From Deinococcus radiotolerans (GTDB lineage: Bacteria > Deinococcota > Deinococci > Deinococcales > Deinococcaceae), in NCBI RefSeq assembly GCF_014647435.1, contig NZ_BMPE01000005.1:62001-126000 (forward strand): a stretch of 64,000 nt of DNA, given 5' to 3'. Both the position numbers and the translations under genes were made by a program. Of the stretch, positions 10,708 through 21,192 are shown piece by piece. Position 1 is the stretch's first letter, and every line of letters starts with the position of its first letter. The notes under the pieces are model-generated. The model worked only from the letters and a program-made list of their open reading frames with translations, was not told the DNA's origin and did no database searches.

Positions 10708-11488
10708 CCTGATCCCGCACGTGGACGTGGCGCTGATCACGCTGGACAGCCTGCGCTTCGACGTGGCCGCCCGCGCGCACGAGCTGGGCGAGACGCCGAA
10801 CCTCTCGGCGCTGCTGCCGCCCGGTGGGTGGGAGGCGCGGCACACGCCGGGCAGCTTCACGTACGCCGCGCACCAGGCGTTCCTGGCGGGATTCCTGCCC
10901 ACGCCCGCACGGCCTGGGCGGCACCCGCGGCTGTTCGCGGCGGCTTTCGAGGGCAGCCGCAGCATCGGGGAGGGCACCTTCGTCTTCCCGCAGGCCACGC
11001 TGCCCGCCGCTCTGGCCGCGCAGGGGTACCACACGGTGTGCGTGGGTGGCGTGGGCTTCTTCAACGGCCGCACCGCGCTGGGCTCGGCATTGCCGGACCT
11101 GTTCGCCGAGGCGCACTGGTCGCCCGCGCTGGGCGTGAAGCACCCGGACTCGGCGCGGGCGCAGGTGCAGGTCGCCGCGGGGGCCGTGACCCGCGCGCCG
11201 GGGCGGGTGTTCCTGCTGCTGAACGTGGCGGCCACGCACACGCCCACGCACCTCTACCTGCCGGACGCGCGGCGCGACTCGCCGGACTCGCAGCGGGCCG
11301 CGCTGCGCAGCGTGGACGCCGCCCTGCCGCCGCTGCTGGACGCCCTGCGCGCCCGGGGCCGCACGCTGCTGATCGTGTGCGCCGATCACGGCACCTGCTT
11401 CGGGGACGACGGGTACTGGGGGCACCGCCTGGCGCACCCGGCGGTGTGGACGGTGCCGTACGCGGACGGCATGCTGGAGGGGTCATGA
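10691..11488 (+). CDS. STM4013/SEN3800-family alkaline-phosphatase-fold hydrolase
   Basis: 265 residues, sulfatase/alkaline phosphatase superfamily. VALITLDSLRFDVA near the N-terminus carries the first metal Asp, HTPGSFTYAAHQAFLAGFLP holds the expected nucleophile region, LNVAATHTPTHLYLPD and IVCADHGTCFGDDGYWGH the later metal ligands. Short for a sulfatase and without signal peptide, so a cytoplasmic phospho- or sulfo-ester hydrolase, or a nucleotide-sugar or phosphopeptide enzyme. The start overlaps the STM4014-type gene by 17 bases; the stop overlaps the next ATG (ATGA). Confidence 0.75.
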   Translation: MLRPRDLIPHVDVALITLDSLRFDVAARAHELGETPNLSALLPPGGWEARHTPGSFTYAAHQAFLAGFLPTPARPGRHPRLFAAAFEGSRSIGEGTFVFPQATLPAALAAQGYHTVCVGGVGFFNGRTALGSALPDLFAEAHWSPALGVKHPDSARAQVQVAAGAVTRAPGRVFLLLNVAATHTPTHLYLPDARRDSPDSQRAALRSVDAALPPLLDALRARGRTLLIVCADHGTCFGDDGYWGHRLAHPAVWTVPYADGMLEGS

Positions 11489-12831
11489 CGCCGCTGCCCC
11501 CCACCCTCCCGACGGACCTGCCGGACGCGCTGGCCCGCGGGCCGTACCAGGCCTACACGTACGCGTACCCGCACAAGACCGCGTACCGGCCCCTCGACCC
11601 GCCGGTGGCGCTGCGGGACGCCTGGGCGCACGAACGGCAGGACCACCTGTTTCTGTACCTGCACGTGCCGTTCTGCGAGATGCGCTGCGGCTTCTGCAAC
11701 CTGTTCACGACCGTGAACGCCCCCCGCCCGCTGGAGGAAGCGTACCTGGACGCCGTCGAGCGGCAGGCGCGCGTGATCCGGGCCGCCCTGGGTGAAGGCG
11801 CCCACTTCGCCCGCGCGGCGCTGGGCGGCGGCACGCCCACGTTCCTGCGCGCGGGCGACCTGGAACGCGTGTTCGACCTGTTCCAGGGGACGTTCGGCGT
11901 GGACCCGCACGCGGTGCCCACCTCGGTGGAGACCTCCCCGGCGACCGCCACGCCCGAACGGCTGGCGGTGCTCGCGGCGCGCGGCGTGGACCGCGTGAGC
12001 ATCGGCGTGCAGAGCTTCCTGGACAGCGAGGTGCGCAGCGTGGGCCGCGCGCAGGACGGCGCGCAGGTGCGCCGGGCGCTGGACAGCATCCGCGCCTCGG
12101 GCGTGCGGGCGCTGAACATCGACCTGATCTACGGCCTGGCGCATCAGACGCCCGACACCTGGGTGCAGTCCCTGGAGACCGCGCTGACCTGGGCGCCGGA
12201 GGAACTGTTCCTGTACCCGCTGTACGTGCGGCCCCTGACCGGCATCGGGCGGCTGGGCCGCTCCTGGGATGACGAGCGGCTGGACCTGTACCGCCTGGGC
12301 CGCGACCTTTTGAAGGGGCGCGGGTACGTGCAGACCTCCATGCGCCGCTTCCAGCGCGCGGACGCCCCGCCCGGCGACGAACCCGAGTACACCTGCCAGC
12401 TGGACGGCATGGTGGGCCTGGGCGTCGGCGCGCGCTCGTACGCGGGCGCGCTGCACTACAGCAGCGAGTACGCCGTGGGGGCGGCGGGCGTGCGGGACAT
12501 CATCACGGACTTCGTGGGCCGCCCGGACGAGACCTTCGCGCTCGCCACGCACGGCTTCCACCTGAACGCCGACGAGCGGCGGCGGCGCTACCTGCTGCAG
12601 TCCCTGCTGCACGCCGCCGGGCTGGACCTCGCAGCGTACCGGGCGGCATTCGGGTCCGGCGCCCTGGCGGACTGGCCGCAACTGCACGCGCTGCTGGCTC
12701 ACGGCCTGGCGGCCCGGGTGGGCGACATCCTGACCCTCACGCCCGCGGGCCTGGAGCAGTCCGACGCACTGGGGCCGTGGCTGTACTCGGCGGCCGTGAA
12801 CGACCTGAGCGGAGCGTTCGAGTGGCGGTAG
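11485..12831 (+). CDS. STM4012-family radical SAM protein (HemN-like)
   Basis: 448 residues. HVPFCEMRCGFCNLF supplies the CxxxCxxC motif for the SAM-binding 4Fe-4S cluster, with GGGTPTFL and SIGVQSF after it, as in coproporphyrinogen dehydrogenase and HemW-like enzymes. The C-terminal part has the HemN-like winged region (DERRRRYLLQSLLHAAGLDL). The adjacent genes do not belong to haem synthesis, so a different substrate is likely. ATGA overlap with the upstream gene, GGAGG just before the start, and the stop overlaps the next gene by ten bases. Confidence 0.82.
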   Translation: MTPLPPTLPTDLPDALARGPYQAYTYAYPHKTAYRPLDPPVALRDAWAHERQDHLFLYLHVPFCEMRCGFCNLFTTVNAPRPLEEAYLDAVERQARVIRAALGEGAHFARAALGGGTPTFLRAGDLERVFDLFQGTFGVDPHAVPTSVETSPATATPERLAVLAARGVDRVSIGVQSFLDSEVRSVGRAQDGAQVRRALDSIRASGVRALNIDLIYGLAHQTPDTWVQSLETALTWAPEELFLYPLYVRPLTGIGRLGRSWDDERLDLYRLGRDLLKGRGYVQTSMRRFQRADAPPGDEPEYTCQLDGMVGLGVGARSYAGALHYSSEYAVGAAGVRDIITDFVGRPDETFALATHGFHLNADERRRRYLLQSLLHAAGLDLAAYRAAFGSGALADWPQLHALLAHGLAARVGDILTLTPAGLEQSDALGPWLYSAAVNDLSGAFEWR

Positions 12832-13766
12832 AGGCTGCCCGGCCCGCGCTGGAGCACCTGACGGTGCTGTACCGGGGGCCGCTGGCCAGCTGCAACTACG
12901 GCTGCCCGTACTGCCCGTTCGCCAAGCGCCGTGAGTCCCCCGATGAGCACGAGGCCGACCGGGCCGCGCTGGAACGCTTCGTGGCGTGGGTCGAGGCGCA
13001 GCCCTTCGACGTCTCGGTGCTGTTCACGCCGTGGGGGGAGGCGCTGATCTGGCCGCGCTACCAGCAGGCCATGGCGCGCCTGGGCCGCCTGAATCACGTG
13101 CGGCAGGTGGCGATCCAGACGAACCTCAGCGGCCCGCTCGGGTGGCTGGCGGACGCCGACCGCACGCGCGTGGGCCTGTGGGCCACGTACCACCCGGGCG
13201 AGGTGAGCCGCGCGCGCTTCCTGGCCCGCACCCGCGAACTGGACGCGCTGGGCGCACGCTACAGCGTGGGCGCAGTGGGCGTGCCCGCGCACCTGCCGGA
13301 CCTCCAGGAGCTGCGCGGCGAACTCAGGGCCGGCACGTACCTGTGGGTGAACGCCTTTCACGACGGGCGGCCCTACACCCGCGCCGAGCGCGAGGCCCTG
13401 ACCCGCATTGACCCGCTGTTCGAGGTGAACACCCGCCGCTACCGCAGCCGCGGCCTGCCCTGCGCGGCGGGCGAGACGGCCATCAGCGTCGACGGGGACG
13501 GCGTGGCGAGGCGCTGTCATTTCATCCCGGCGCCGCTGGGGAACATCTACGCGCAGGACGTGCGCGACCTGCTGGCCCCGCGGCCCTGCACGCGCGCCAC
13601 CTGTCACTGCCACATCGGGTACGTGCAACTGCCGCAGCTGGACGCGCCCGCCGTGTACGGCGCCGGGCTGCTGGCCCGCGTGCCGGAAGGCCCGGCGTGG
13701 GCCGATCCGGCCGCTTACCTGGACCGGGCGCGGCAGCTGGGGCGCGCGGGCGCTACGCCTCGGTGA
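12822..13766 (+). CDS. STM4011-family radical SAM protein with extra C-terminal cysteines
   Basis: 314 residues. CNYGCPYCPF is the radical SAM cluster motif (CxxxCxxC). The C-terminal third contains further cysteines (LPCAAGE, RRCHFIP, PCTRATCHCHIG) arranged like the auxiliary-cluster region of SPASM/twitch-type radical SAM enzymes, which often modify peptides or proteins. The GTG at 12822 overlaps the STM4012-type stop by ten bases. The tail overlaps the convergent LRR-like gene by 14 bases. The function of the family is unknown; peptide or protein modification is an inference from the cysteine pattern. Confidence 0.78.
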   Translation: MAVEAARPALEHLTVLYRGPLASCNYGCPYCPFAKRRESPDEHEADRAALERFVAWVEAQPFDVSVLFTPWGEALIWPRYQQAMARLGRLNHVRQVAIQTNLSGPLGWLADADRTRVGLWATYHPGEVSRARFLARTRELDALGARYSVGAVGVPAHLPDLQELRGELRAGTYLWVNAFHDGRPYTRAEREALTRIDPLFEVNTRRYRSRGLPCAAGETAISVDGDGVARRCHFIPAPLGNIYAQDVRDLLAPRPCTRATCHCHIGYVQLPQLDAPAVYGAGLLARVPEGPAWADPAAYLDRARQLGRAGATPR

Positions 13767-14811
13767 CCGGCGCGTAGGCGGCCGGGTCGTCGAAGCCGGC
13801 CAGCCACGCGCTGCCCGCGTGCGCGGTGCGGATCGTGGGCGGCACGCGCAGCACGTACCCGCGCCCCGTCGAGGGGCACTGCACGCTCAGGGCCACGAAG
13901 GGTTCGTCGTCCGGCAGGTCAATGCGCAGCAGGCGCCGCTCCCCCCCCGCGTCGCGGTCCCGGTCGAGTTCCTGCGCGGCCACCTCGGCCAGGAAGCGCT
14001 CGTACCCGATGCGTTCCATCATCACGCGCCTCACCTCGGTGTTCCGCTCGGCCAGGATCTCCGCGCCCGTCAGGCTGTCCGGGTCGAAGGCGATCCGCTC
14101 GGTGATCTGCACGCCCCGCCAGCGCAGCGGCGTCCCGGCTGGCGCGCTCCTCAGGCCGCTTCCGGCCACGTCCAGCCACCCGCTGACCCGCAGGCCCGCC
14201 GGGAGGGCCGTCACGCCCCGGCAGCCGCTGAGGTCCAGCTGCGCGATCTGCGTGAGCCAGCCGGGCAGTTCGCGCAGGCTCAGGCAGTCCCGCAGGGTCA
14301 GGTGCCCGAAGCGCACGCGGGCCTGCCGGGGCCAGCGGCACAGGGCGTCGCAGCGGCTGAGGTTCAGGAAGCACACGTCCAGGCCCTCCGGTAGCGCCTC
14401 CAGTGACACGGCCCCCTGCACGCTGAGGGACCCGACGCTCAGGCCGGCGGGCAGCTCGGTCAGGCGCGGGCAGTCGTCCAGTGTCAGGCGGAATCGCACG
14501 CGCAGACTGGCGGGCACGCGGGTCAGGGGCAGGCCGCTGGCGATCAGTTCGCCCACGTCCAGATTCTCGGGCAGGGTGTCCAGGCCGGTGCCGCTGACGT
14601 TCAGGGTGTCGCCGCTCAGCCTGTCGGGCAGCGCGGTCAGGGTCACGCCGCTCAGGTCGAGCGTGCCGCGGAAGTGCAGCGGGCCGGGGGCGCCCCGCAG
14701 GATCAGAGCGCGGGCCTCGCTGGCGGGCACGCTGCGCACGGGTGTGGGGAGGGGCTCCGGGTGTGGGGTGATGGGGTGCCCGGGCCCGCTGAGGCTGGTG
14801 TGCACGCGCAT
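13753..14811 (-). CDS. LRR-like protein with DUF6745-type C-terminus
   Basis: 352 residues. Residues about 30-220 are a run of short leucine-rich units (LDLSGVTLTALPD, LNVSGTGLDTLPE, LTLDDCPRLTELP, LNLSRCDALCRWP, LDLSGCRGVTALP). The C-terminal part (GAEILAERNTEVRRVMMERIGYERFL, then PSTGRGYVLRVPPTIRTAHAG.AWLAGF) matches what is recalled of DUF6745, a family without known function. GGAGG lies nine bases before the ATG. Its 3' end overlaps the STM4011-type gene by 14 bases, tail to tail. The 98-aa gene upstream on the same strand is a likely operon partner. Confidence 0.7.
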   Translation of the reverse strand: MRVHTSLSGPGHPITPHPEPLPTPVRSVPASEARALILRGAPGPLHFRGTLDLSGVTLTALPDRLSGDTLNVSGTGLDTLPENLDVGELIASGLPLTRVPASLRVRFRLTLDDCPRLTELPAGLSVGSLSVQGAVSLEALPEGLDVCFLNLSRCDALCRWPRQARVRFGHLTLRDCLSLRELPGWLTQIAQLDLSGCRGVTALPAGLRVSGWLDVAGSGLRSAPAGTPLRWRGVQITERIAFDPDSLTGAEILAERNTEVRRVMMERIGYERFLAEVAAQELDRDRDAGGERRLLRIDLPDDEPFVALSVQCPSTGRGYVLRVPPTIRTAHAGSAWLAGFDDPAAYAPVTEA

Positions 14812-14948
14812 GGCCTACCGCCTCCGAGTGATGGGCTGGCAACACCCGTTCAATCCGAGCGGAGCGAGAAGGAGCCAGGCGGATTCCGGGCGTGCAGTGG
14901 GCCACCCGTCGCTCTTCTGGGTAGTGAACGAGATAGACGGAACCCGCA

Positions 14949-15245
14949 TCAGTCGATGACCCGGCGGATCGCCTCGGGGCTGTACTCGCGCTGCATCCAC
15001 ACGCGGTACGTGCCGCGCGGGAGCGGAATGGTCGCGTGTTCCTCGTGGATCAGGTCGGCCGTCTCGCTGAGGACCTGCACGAAGGTGTCGGTGCCCGCGG
15101 CGTACAGCTGCACCTGGGTAGGGTTGCGGAAGCGGTGGCTGTGGCCGGTGACTTCGCCGCGGGCAAGGACAGCGCCGGGGCGGGGGTGGGCGGCGGGCAG
15201 GGTGTCGACGCGCTGAACGAGGACGTCTCCGTGACGGTAGAGCAT
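14949..15245 (-). CDS. Conserved small protein beside the LRR/DUF6745 gene
   Basis: 98 residues, starting MLYRHGDVLVQRVD, with GEVTGHSHRF in the middle and THEEHATIPLPRGTYRVW-type sequence (here IHEEHATIPLPRGTYRVWMQ) near the end. It has several conserved-looking His residues. Similar small proteins are recalled but with no assigned function. AGGAGGTCATC before the ATG is one of the best ribosome sites in the window, suggesting high expression. The stop is 137 bases ahead of the LRR/DUF6745 start, so the two are probably cotranscribed. Confidence 0.65.
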   Translation of the reverse strand: MLYRHGDVLVQRVDTLPAAHPRPGAVLARGEVTGHSHRFRNPTQVQLYAAGTDTFVQVLSETADLIHEEHATIPLPRGTYRVWMQREYSPEAIRRVID

Positions 15246-15333
15246 GATGACCTCCTGAAAAAGAATGACCTTCTTACGTAAATAGCATAACAAGTTGAGT
15301 GAACAAAGGCAACCCGACTCACCATCCGCCCCG

Positions 15334-15339
15334 TACAGT
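15334..15339 (+). promoter_or_regulatory. Leaderless -10 element (TACAGT)
   Basis: TACAGT ends six bases before ATG 15346 of the GNAT gene; no Shine-Dalgarno sequence is visible. Confidence 0.5.
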
Positions 15340-15345
15340 GACGCC

Positions 15346-15894
15346 ATGCGCCACGACCTCACCCTTGCGGACGGCCCGTACACCCTGCGCCCCCTGACCG
15401 ACGCGGACATCGCGCCGCTCATGGCCCTGGCTGCCGCGCACGAGGCCGAGTACGCCCGCATGGGCACGTTTCCCACCCAGGAGCGCTACTACACGGCCGC
15501 CCTGGACGCAGACGACCAGATGCCGTTCGTGACACTCGTGCACGGCGAGCTGGCCGGGGCGACCCGCTACATGGAGATGCGCCCCACCCAGCGCCGCCTG
15601 GAGATCGGCAGCACCTGGCTGGCCCCAGCGTTCATGCGCACGCCCGCAAACCGCACCTTCAAACGCCTGCTCCTCGACCACGCCTTCGGGACTATGGGCA
15701 TGCTGCGCGTGGAGATCAAGACCGACATTCTGAACACCCGCAGCCAGCGCGCCATCGAGGGCCTGGGCGCTGTGCGCGAGGGCATCCTGCGCCAGCACAT
15801 GCCCCGCCCGGACGGCACCCAGCGCGACACGGTCATGTACTCGATCATCGCCGCCGAGTGGCCGCAGGTGCGGGCCGCGCTGCTGAACCGCTAG
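15346..15894 (+). CDS. GNAT acetyltransferase, RimJ/RimL-like
   Basis: 182 residues. YTLRPLTDADIAPL at the N-terminus, RRLEIGSTWLAPAFMRTPANRTFKRLLLDHAF in the acetyl-CoA region and SQRAIEGLGAVREGILRQHM near the end are characteristic of the RimJ/RimL branch, which acetylates N-terminal amino groups of proteins or small amines and antibiotics. The target cannot be told. It stands alone between the 98-aa gene and the convergent GH3 gene and starts leaderless. Confidence 0.85.
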   Translation: MRHDLTLADGPYTLRPLTDADIAPLMALAAAHEAEYARMGTFPTQERYYTAALDADDQMPFVTLVHGELAGATRYMEMRPTQRRLEIGSTWLAPAFMRTPANRTFKRLLLDHAFGTMGMLRVEIKTDILNTRSQRAIEGLGAVREGILRQHMPRPDGTQRDTVMYSIIAAEWPQVRAALLNR

Positions 15895-15896
15895 GC

Positions 15897-15931
15897 GGAG
15901 GCGACCCCCAGGTGATCCGGGTGCCGCCTCC
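15897..15931. terminator. Bidirectional stem-loop between GNAT and GH3 genes
   Basis: GGAGGCG (15897-15903) pairs with CGCCTCC (15925-15931), and inside it ACCC with GGGT, leaving a two-base bulge. It sits between convergent genes and follows the GNAT stop directly. Confidence 0.45.
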
Positions 15932-15939
15932 GTCCGTCT

Positions 15940-18123
15940 TCACGGCAGGGTGAGGGTGACCTTCCCGTCCCCGGCACTCAGGGTGTACTGCCCGGGCAGG
16001 AGCTGCCACGCGCCGGGGCCGTAGGCGTCGCCGACCCAGCTGCTCAGGCGCTCGTGGGGCACGGTGGCCTGCACGGCGCGGCTCTCGCCGGGTTTCAGCG
16101 TGGCACGCAGCACCCCGACCGGGCGCGAGGTGGCCTGGAGGGCGCCGCTGGCGGGCAGGGCGGCGCGCAGCAGGACCGTCACGGTGCCTGCCCGCTCGCC
16201 GGTGTTCGTCAGGGTGGCCTGCGCGGTCACGCCGTCCGGGGCGGGGGTGACGGTCAGGTCCCGCGCGACGCTGGTTGTGTAGTCCAGGCCGTACCCGAGC
16301 GGGTACAGCGGCAGCGGCGTCTCGCCGGCGCCCTCGGCGGGGCGGTCGCTCCAGAGGCCCACCTGGGTCAGGCTGTCCGGCCACGTGAACGGCAGGCGGC
16401 CCGGGAAGCCCGCGCGGCCGTACAGCGCGTCGGCCAGGGCGACGCCGCCCTGCGTGCCGGGCAGGTACGCCATGACCAGCCCGGCAAGGCGCGACTGCAC
16501 GTCGCTGGGTAGGATCAGGGGCCGCCCGGCCATCAGGACCGCCACGACGGGTTTCCCGGTGGCGAGCAGGTCGCGCAGCAGCGTGATCTGCCCGTCCGGC
16601 AGGCTCAGCGTGGGGTTGTTCGCCTGGGATTCCGCGCCGGGCGCCTCGCCGACCGCGACGACGATCACGTCCGCGCCCTTCGCGGCGGTCAGGAGTTGCG
16701 GGCGTTTGGTTTCCGGCAGGGCGCTGACGGTCACGCCCGTCGGGGCCGACGCCTTCAGCGCGGGGGCCAGGGTGGCGACCTTCGGCACGTCCGGCACGTT
16801 GCCCTTGCCGACGCCCTGCCAGTTCACGCTCCAGCCGCCCAGCTGGATCGCGGCGCTGTCCATCGCGGGCCCGGTGACGAGCACGCGGCCTTTACGGATC
16901 GGCAGCGTGTCTGCCGGATTCTCCAGCAGCGTCAGGGTCGCCGCCGCCGCGCGCTTGGTGAGGTCGCGGTGGTCGCTCAGCACGCCGCTGCCGCTCAGTG
17001 GGGCGTCGAGCAGGCCCAGGCGGGCCTTGAAGGTCAGGACGCGCAGGGTCGCCTCGGCCAGGCGGGCCTCGCTGACCAGTCCGGTCTGCATGGCCTCTTT
17101 CAAGGCGTTCTGGTACGCTTCGACGCTGTTCGGGACCATGTACACGTCGATGCCCGCGTTCACGCTGGCCGCCGCCGCCCGCACGAGGTCGGTGTGCGTG
17201 CGGTAGGTCGTGATCAGCCGTTCGATGTCGTTCCAGTCGCTGACGAGCAGCCCCTGGAAGCCCAGTTCGCCGCGCAGCAGGTCCGTCAGCAGCGCGGGCG
17301 AGGTGTGGACGGGCACGCCGTTCACGCTGCCGCTGTTCGCCATGACGCTCAGCGCCCCGGCGCGGATGCCCGCCCGGAAGGGCGGCAGGAACACCTCGTG
17401 CAGCGCGCGGGCGCTGATCTCGGCGTTCGCGCGGTCCATGCCCAGGCTGGGCAGCCCGTACCCCGTGAAGTGCTTCAGCGTGGCCGCCACCCCACCCGAC
17501 TGCAGGCCGTCCACGGCGGCCGCCACCTGATCCGCCACCAGCCACGGGGACTCCCCGAAGGTCTCGTAGAAGCGGCCCCAGCGGGGGTCACGGCCCACGT
17601 CCGCGACCGGCGCAAACGTCCAGCCCATGTTCATGGCGCGCATGTCCGCGGCGGTCGCCACGGCCACCTCGCGCGTCAGGGCCGGGTCGAACGCGGCGCC
17701 CAGGCCCAGGTTGTGCGGGTAGAGGGTCGCGGCGGGCACGTTGTTCACGCCGTGCACCGAGTCCGTCCCGAACACCGCCGGGAGGCCCTGCGGGTTGTTC
17801 GCGCGGCCCAGCGTGTCCAGGCGGCTCAGGAAGTCCGCCCAGCCGCGCGGCGTGTTCGGCTGCGGGGCATCCCCACCGCCGTTCAGCAGCGTGCCGGGCC
17901 GCAGGGCGCGGAAGGTGGCGTCCGCGTCCGCGCGCAGGGGCGCGCTGCGGCCCCCCTCGGTGAAGCGGAACACGTGCGCCATGCTGACCTGCCCGATCCG
18001 GTCGTCCAGACTCAGGCGCGGCAGGATCGCGCGGGCCTGCGCCTCGGCCGCCGCCTGACCGGTCAGGGCGCCCGCGTGCGCGGCCAGCGCGGCGGTCAGC
18101 AGCGCCAGGACGGGGCGCCTCAC
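15940..18123 (-). CDS. Secreted glycoside hydrolase family 3 beta-glycosidase
   Basis: 727 residues. The GTG start is followed by a signal peptide (RRPVLALLTAALAAHAGA). The GH3 N-terminal barrel contains KHFTGYG and the nucleophile Asp in GLLVSDWNDIERL; the C-terminal alpha/beta sandwich (VIVVAVGEAPGAESQ) and a fibronectin-III-like end (ATLTNTGERAGTVTVLL) are present. Likely a beta-glucosidase or beta-xylosidase acting outside the cytoplasm on oligosaccharides. Last gene of the ABC/glycosidase operon; its start overlaps the GH43 stop (GTGA), so translation is coupled. Confidence 0.9.
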   Translation of the reverse strand: MRRPVLALLTAALAAHAGALTGQAAAEAQARAILPRLSLDDRIGQVSMAHVFRFTEGGRSAPLRADADATFRALRPGTLLNGGGDAPQPNTPRGWADFLSRLDTLGRANNPQGLPAVFGTDSVHGVNNVPAATLYPHNLGLGAAFDPALTREVAVATAADMRAMNMGWTFAPVADVGRDPRWGRFYETFGESPWLVADQVAAAVDGLQSGGVAATLKHFTGYGLPSLGMDRANAEISARALHEVFLPPFRAGIRAGALSVMANSGSVNGVPVHTSPALLTDLLRGELGFQGLLVSDWNDIERLITTYRTHTDLVRAAAASVNAGIDVYMVPNSVEAYQNALKEAMQTGLVSEARLAEATLRVLTFKARLGLLDAPLSGSGVLSDHRDLTKRAAAATLTLLENPADTLPIRKGRVLVTGPAMDSAAIQLGGWSVNWQGVGKGNVPDVPKVATLAPALKASAPTGVTVSALPETKRPQLLTAAKGADVIVVAVGEAPGAESQANNPTLSLPDGQITLLRDLLATGKPVVAVLMAGRPLILPSDVQSRLAGLVMAYLPGTQGGVALADALYGRAGFPGRLPFTWPDSLTQVGLWSDRPAEGAGETPLPLYPLGYGLDYTTSVARDLTVTPAPDGVTAQATLTNTGERAGTVTVLLRAALPASGALQATSRPVGVLRATLKPGESRAVQATVPHERLSSWVGDAYGPGAWQLLPGQYTLSAGDGKVTLTLP

Positions 18124-19771
18124 GCGGTATCCTCCTCGGTGTACTCGGCCCAGTGGAAGGTCGCCTCCTGCCGCTCGCCGCTCAGGTCCTGGCAGGTCAG
18201 GGCCAGGAACGTCCCGGTGAAACTCAGGCCGCCGCAGTGCTCGTCGCTCAGCAGACCCGCGCTGAACGCCGGTCCGACCGGCGTCCACGCGCCGCCCACC
18301 GCCTGATACGCGAAGCCGAAGGTGTCGCCGCTGTAGCGGACCTCCAGCCCCACGCGGCCCGTATCGCCCAGCGGGACGTCGCCTTGCAGGTGCTCGCGGT
18401 ACACGCCGTTCTCGCAGCTCGTGACGTTCAGCGCGCGGCCCGCCGCCTCGTCCCGGCTGACGCGCGCGTACACCCAGTTGCGGCTGTCGTAGTACGCGCA
18501 CACGCCCGCCATCTGCTGAAAATCACGCGGATCGACGCTCAGCTCGGTGCGCAGCCGCCCGTGCAGGGATTGCAGGCGGCGGCCCACCAGCGCCACGTGA
18601 TGACGGCTCATCAGGGCCTCGCGGCCCGGCAGGACCAGCCCGCCCTCATCCAGGCGCACGCCCAGTTCGGCGGCAGGGGCGCGCAGGGTCAGCCACTCGG
18701 GGCGCATCGCCTCGCCCCGGAAGTCGTCGCGGGCAGGCACCTCCGGCCAGAGGTGCGGCGGCAGCGCGGGCAGCGTCGCGTGCAGCGCCGGGTGGTGTCC
18801 GCCCTGGCTCAGGTACGGCCACTCGCCCTCAGGCCAGTCCAGGCCCTGCAACGCCGTCTCGCGGCCCAGCGGGCACTCGCCGCGCGGGGTCAGGGGCCGG
18901 CCGCACAGGTGCGCCATCACCCACCTGCCGTCCGGGGTGTCGGTCAGGCTGGCGTGCCCGGACTTCTGGATGGGCAGGCCGGGATCGTCCACCGCCGTGA
19001 GCAGCGGGTTGTGCGGGTGCACCTCGTACGGCCCGAGTAGGTCGCGCGAGCGGGCCAGGGTCACGGCGTGCTCCCAGCTCGTGCCGCCCTCGGCGGTCAG
19101 CAGGTAGTACCAGCCGTCTTTCTTGTACACGTGCGGGCCTTCCGTGACTTTCAGGTGGGTGCCGGTGAAGATGGTCGTGCGCGGCCCCACCAGCCGCCCC
19201 TCGGCCGGGCTGTACTCCTGCGCCACGATCCCCGCGAAGGGGTTGCGGCCCGCGCGGTGGTCCCACAGCATGTTCAGCAGCCACTTGCGGCCGTCCCCAC
19301 CCTCTGCGACGTCGTGGAAGAGGCTGGGGTCGAAGCCGCTGGAGTTCAGGTACACCGGCTCACTCCAGGGCCCCTCGATGTCGGGCGCCGTGACCAGATA
19401 GTTGTGGCTGTCCTTGAACGGCTCGGTGATGCCCCAGCTCTTCACGTCGGTGTAGATCAGGTGGAACTGCACCCCGTCGTGGCTCAGGCACGGCGCCCAG
19501 ATGCCGCCCGAGTCGGCGTTCCCGCGCATATCGAGCTGCGACAGCCGCTCCAGGGGCCGCGCCGCCAGCCGCCAGTGCACCAGATCCCGCGAGTGGTAGA
19601 TCGCCACGCCCGGGTACCACTGGAAGGTGCTCGTCGCCAGGTAGTAGTCCTCCCCGACGCGCAGGAGGCTGGGGTCCGGGTGGAACCCCGGCAGGACCGG
19701 GTTCGTGGCCGTCACCGTGGCGGGCGCCGTGGGGGTTCCCGCAGTGGACTGGGCCGCCGCGAGGGTATCCG

Positions 19772-19775
<4 letters not shown>
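18120..19775 (-). CDS. GH43 beta-xylosidase / arabinofuranosidase
   Basis: 551 residues, cytoplasmic (no signal peptide). GFHPDPSLLRVGEDYYLATSTFQWYPGV is the canonical GH43 beta-xylosidase entry with the catalytic base Asp; the acid Glu is in VTEGPHVYKK. The C-terminal ~200 residues form the beta-sandwich usual in XynB-type enzymes. It releases xylose (or arabinose) from imported oligosaccharides. The GTG at 19775 overlaps the GH1 stop by four bases, and its stop overlaps the GH3 start, a coupled chain. Confidence 0.92.
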
Positions 19776-21148
<1,373 letters not shown>

Positions 21149-21192
21149 GGCAGAACTCCAGTGCAGGTGGGGGAGGGGAGAGATGGGGCGGG

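Noticed and set aside
10828..11484. N-terminal 219 codons of the long frame containing the STM4012-type gene
   Set aside because: This part is out of frame with the STM4013-type gene it overlaps and is Gly/Ala/Arg junk; the radical SAM protein starts at 11485 with a ribosome site.
11485..12831. Calling the STM4012-type gene hemN or hemW
   Set aside because: Motifs are HemN-like, but no haem genes are linked and it is embedded in the STM4011-4015 gene order.
18124..18501. Upstream extension of the GH3 frame
   Set aside because: Lies inside the GH43 gene in another frame; the GTG at 18123 is followed by a proper signal peptide.
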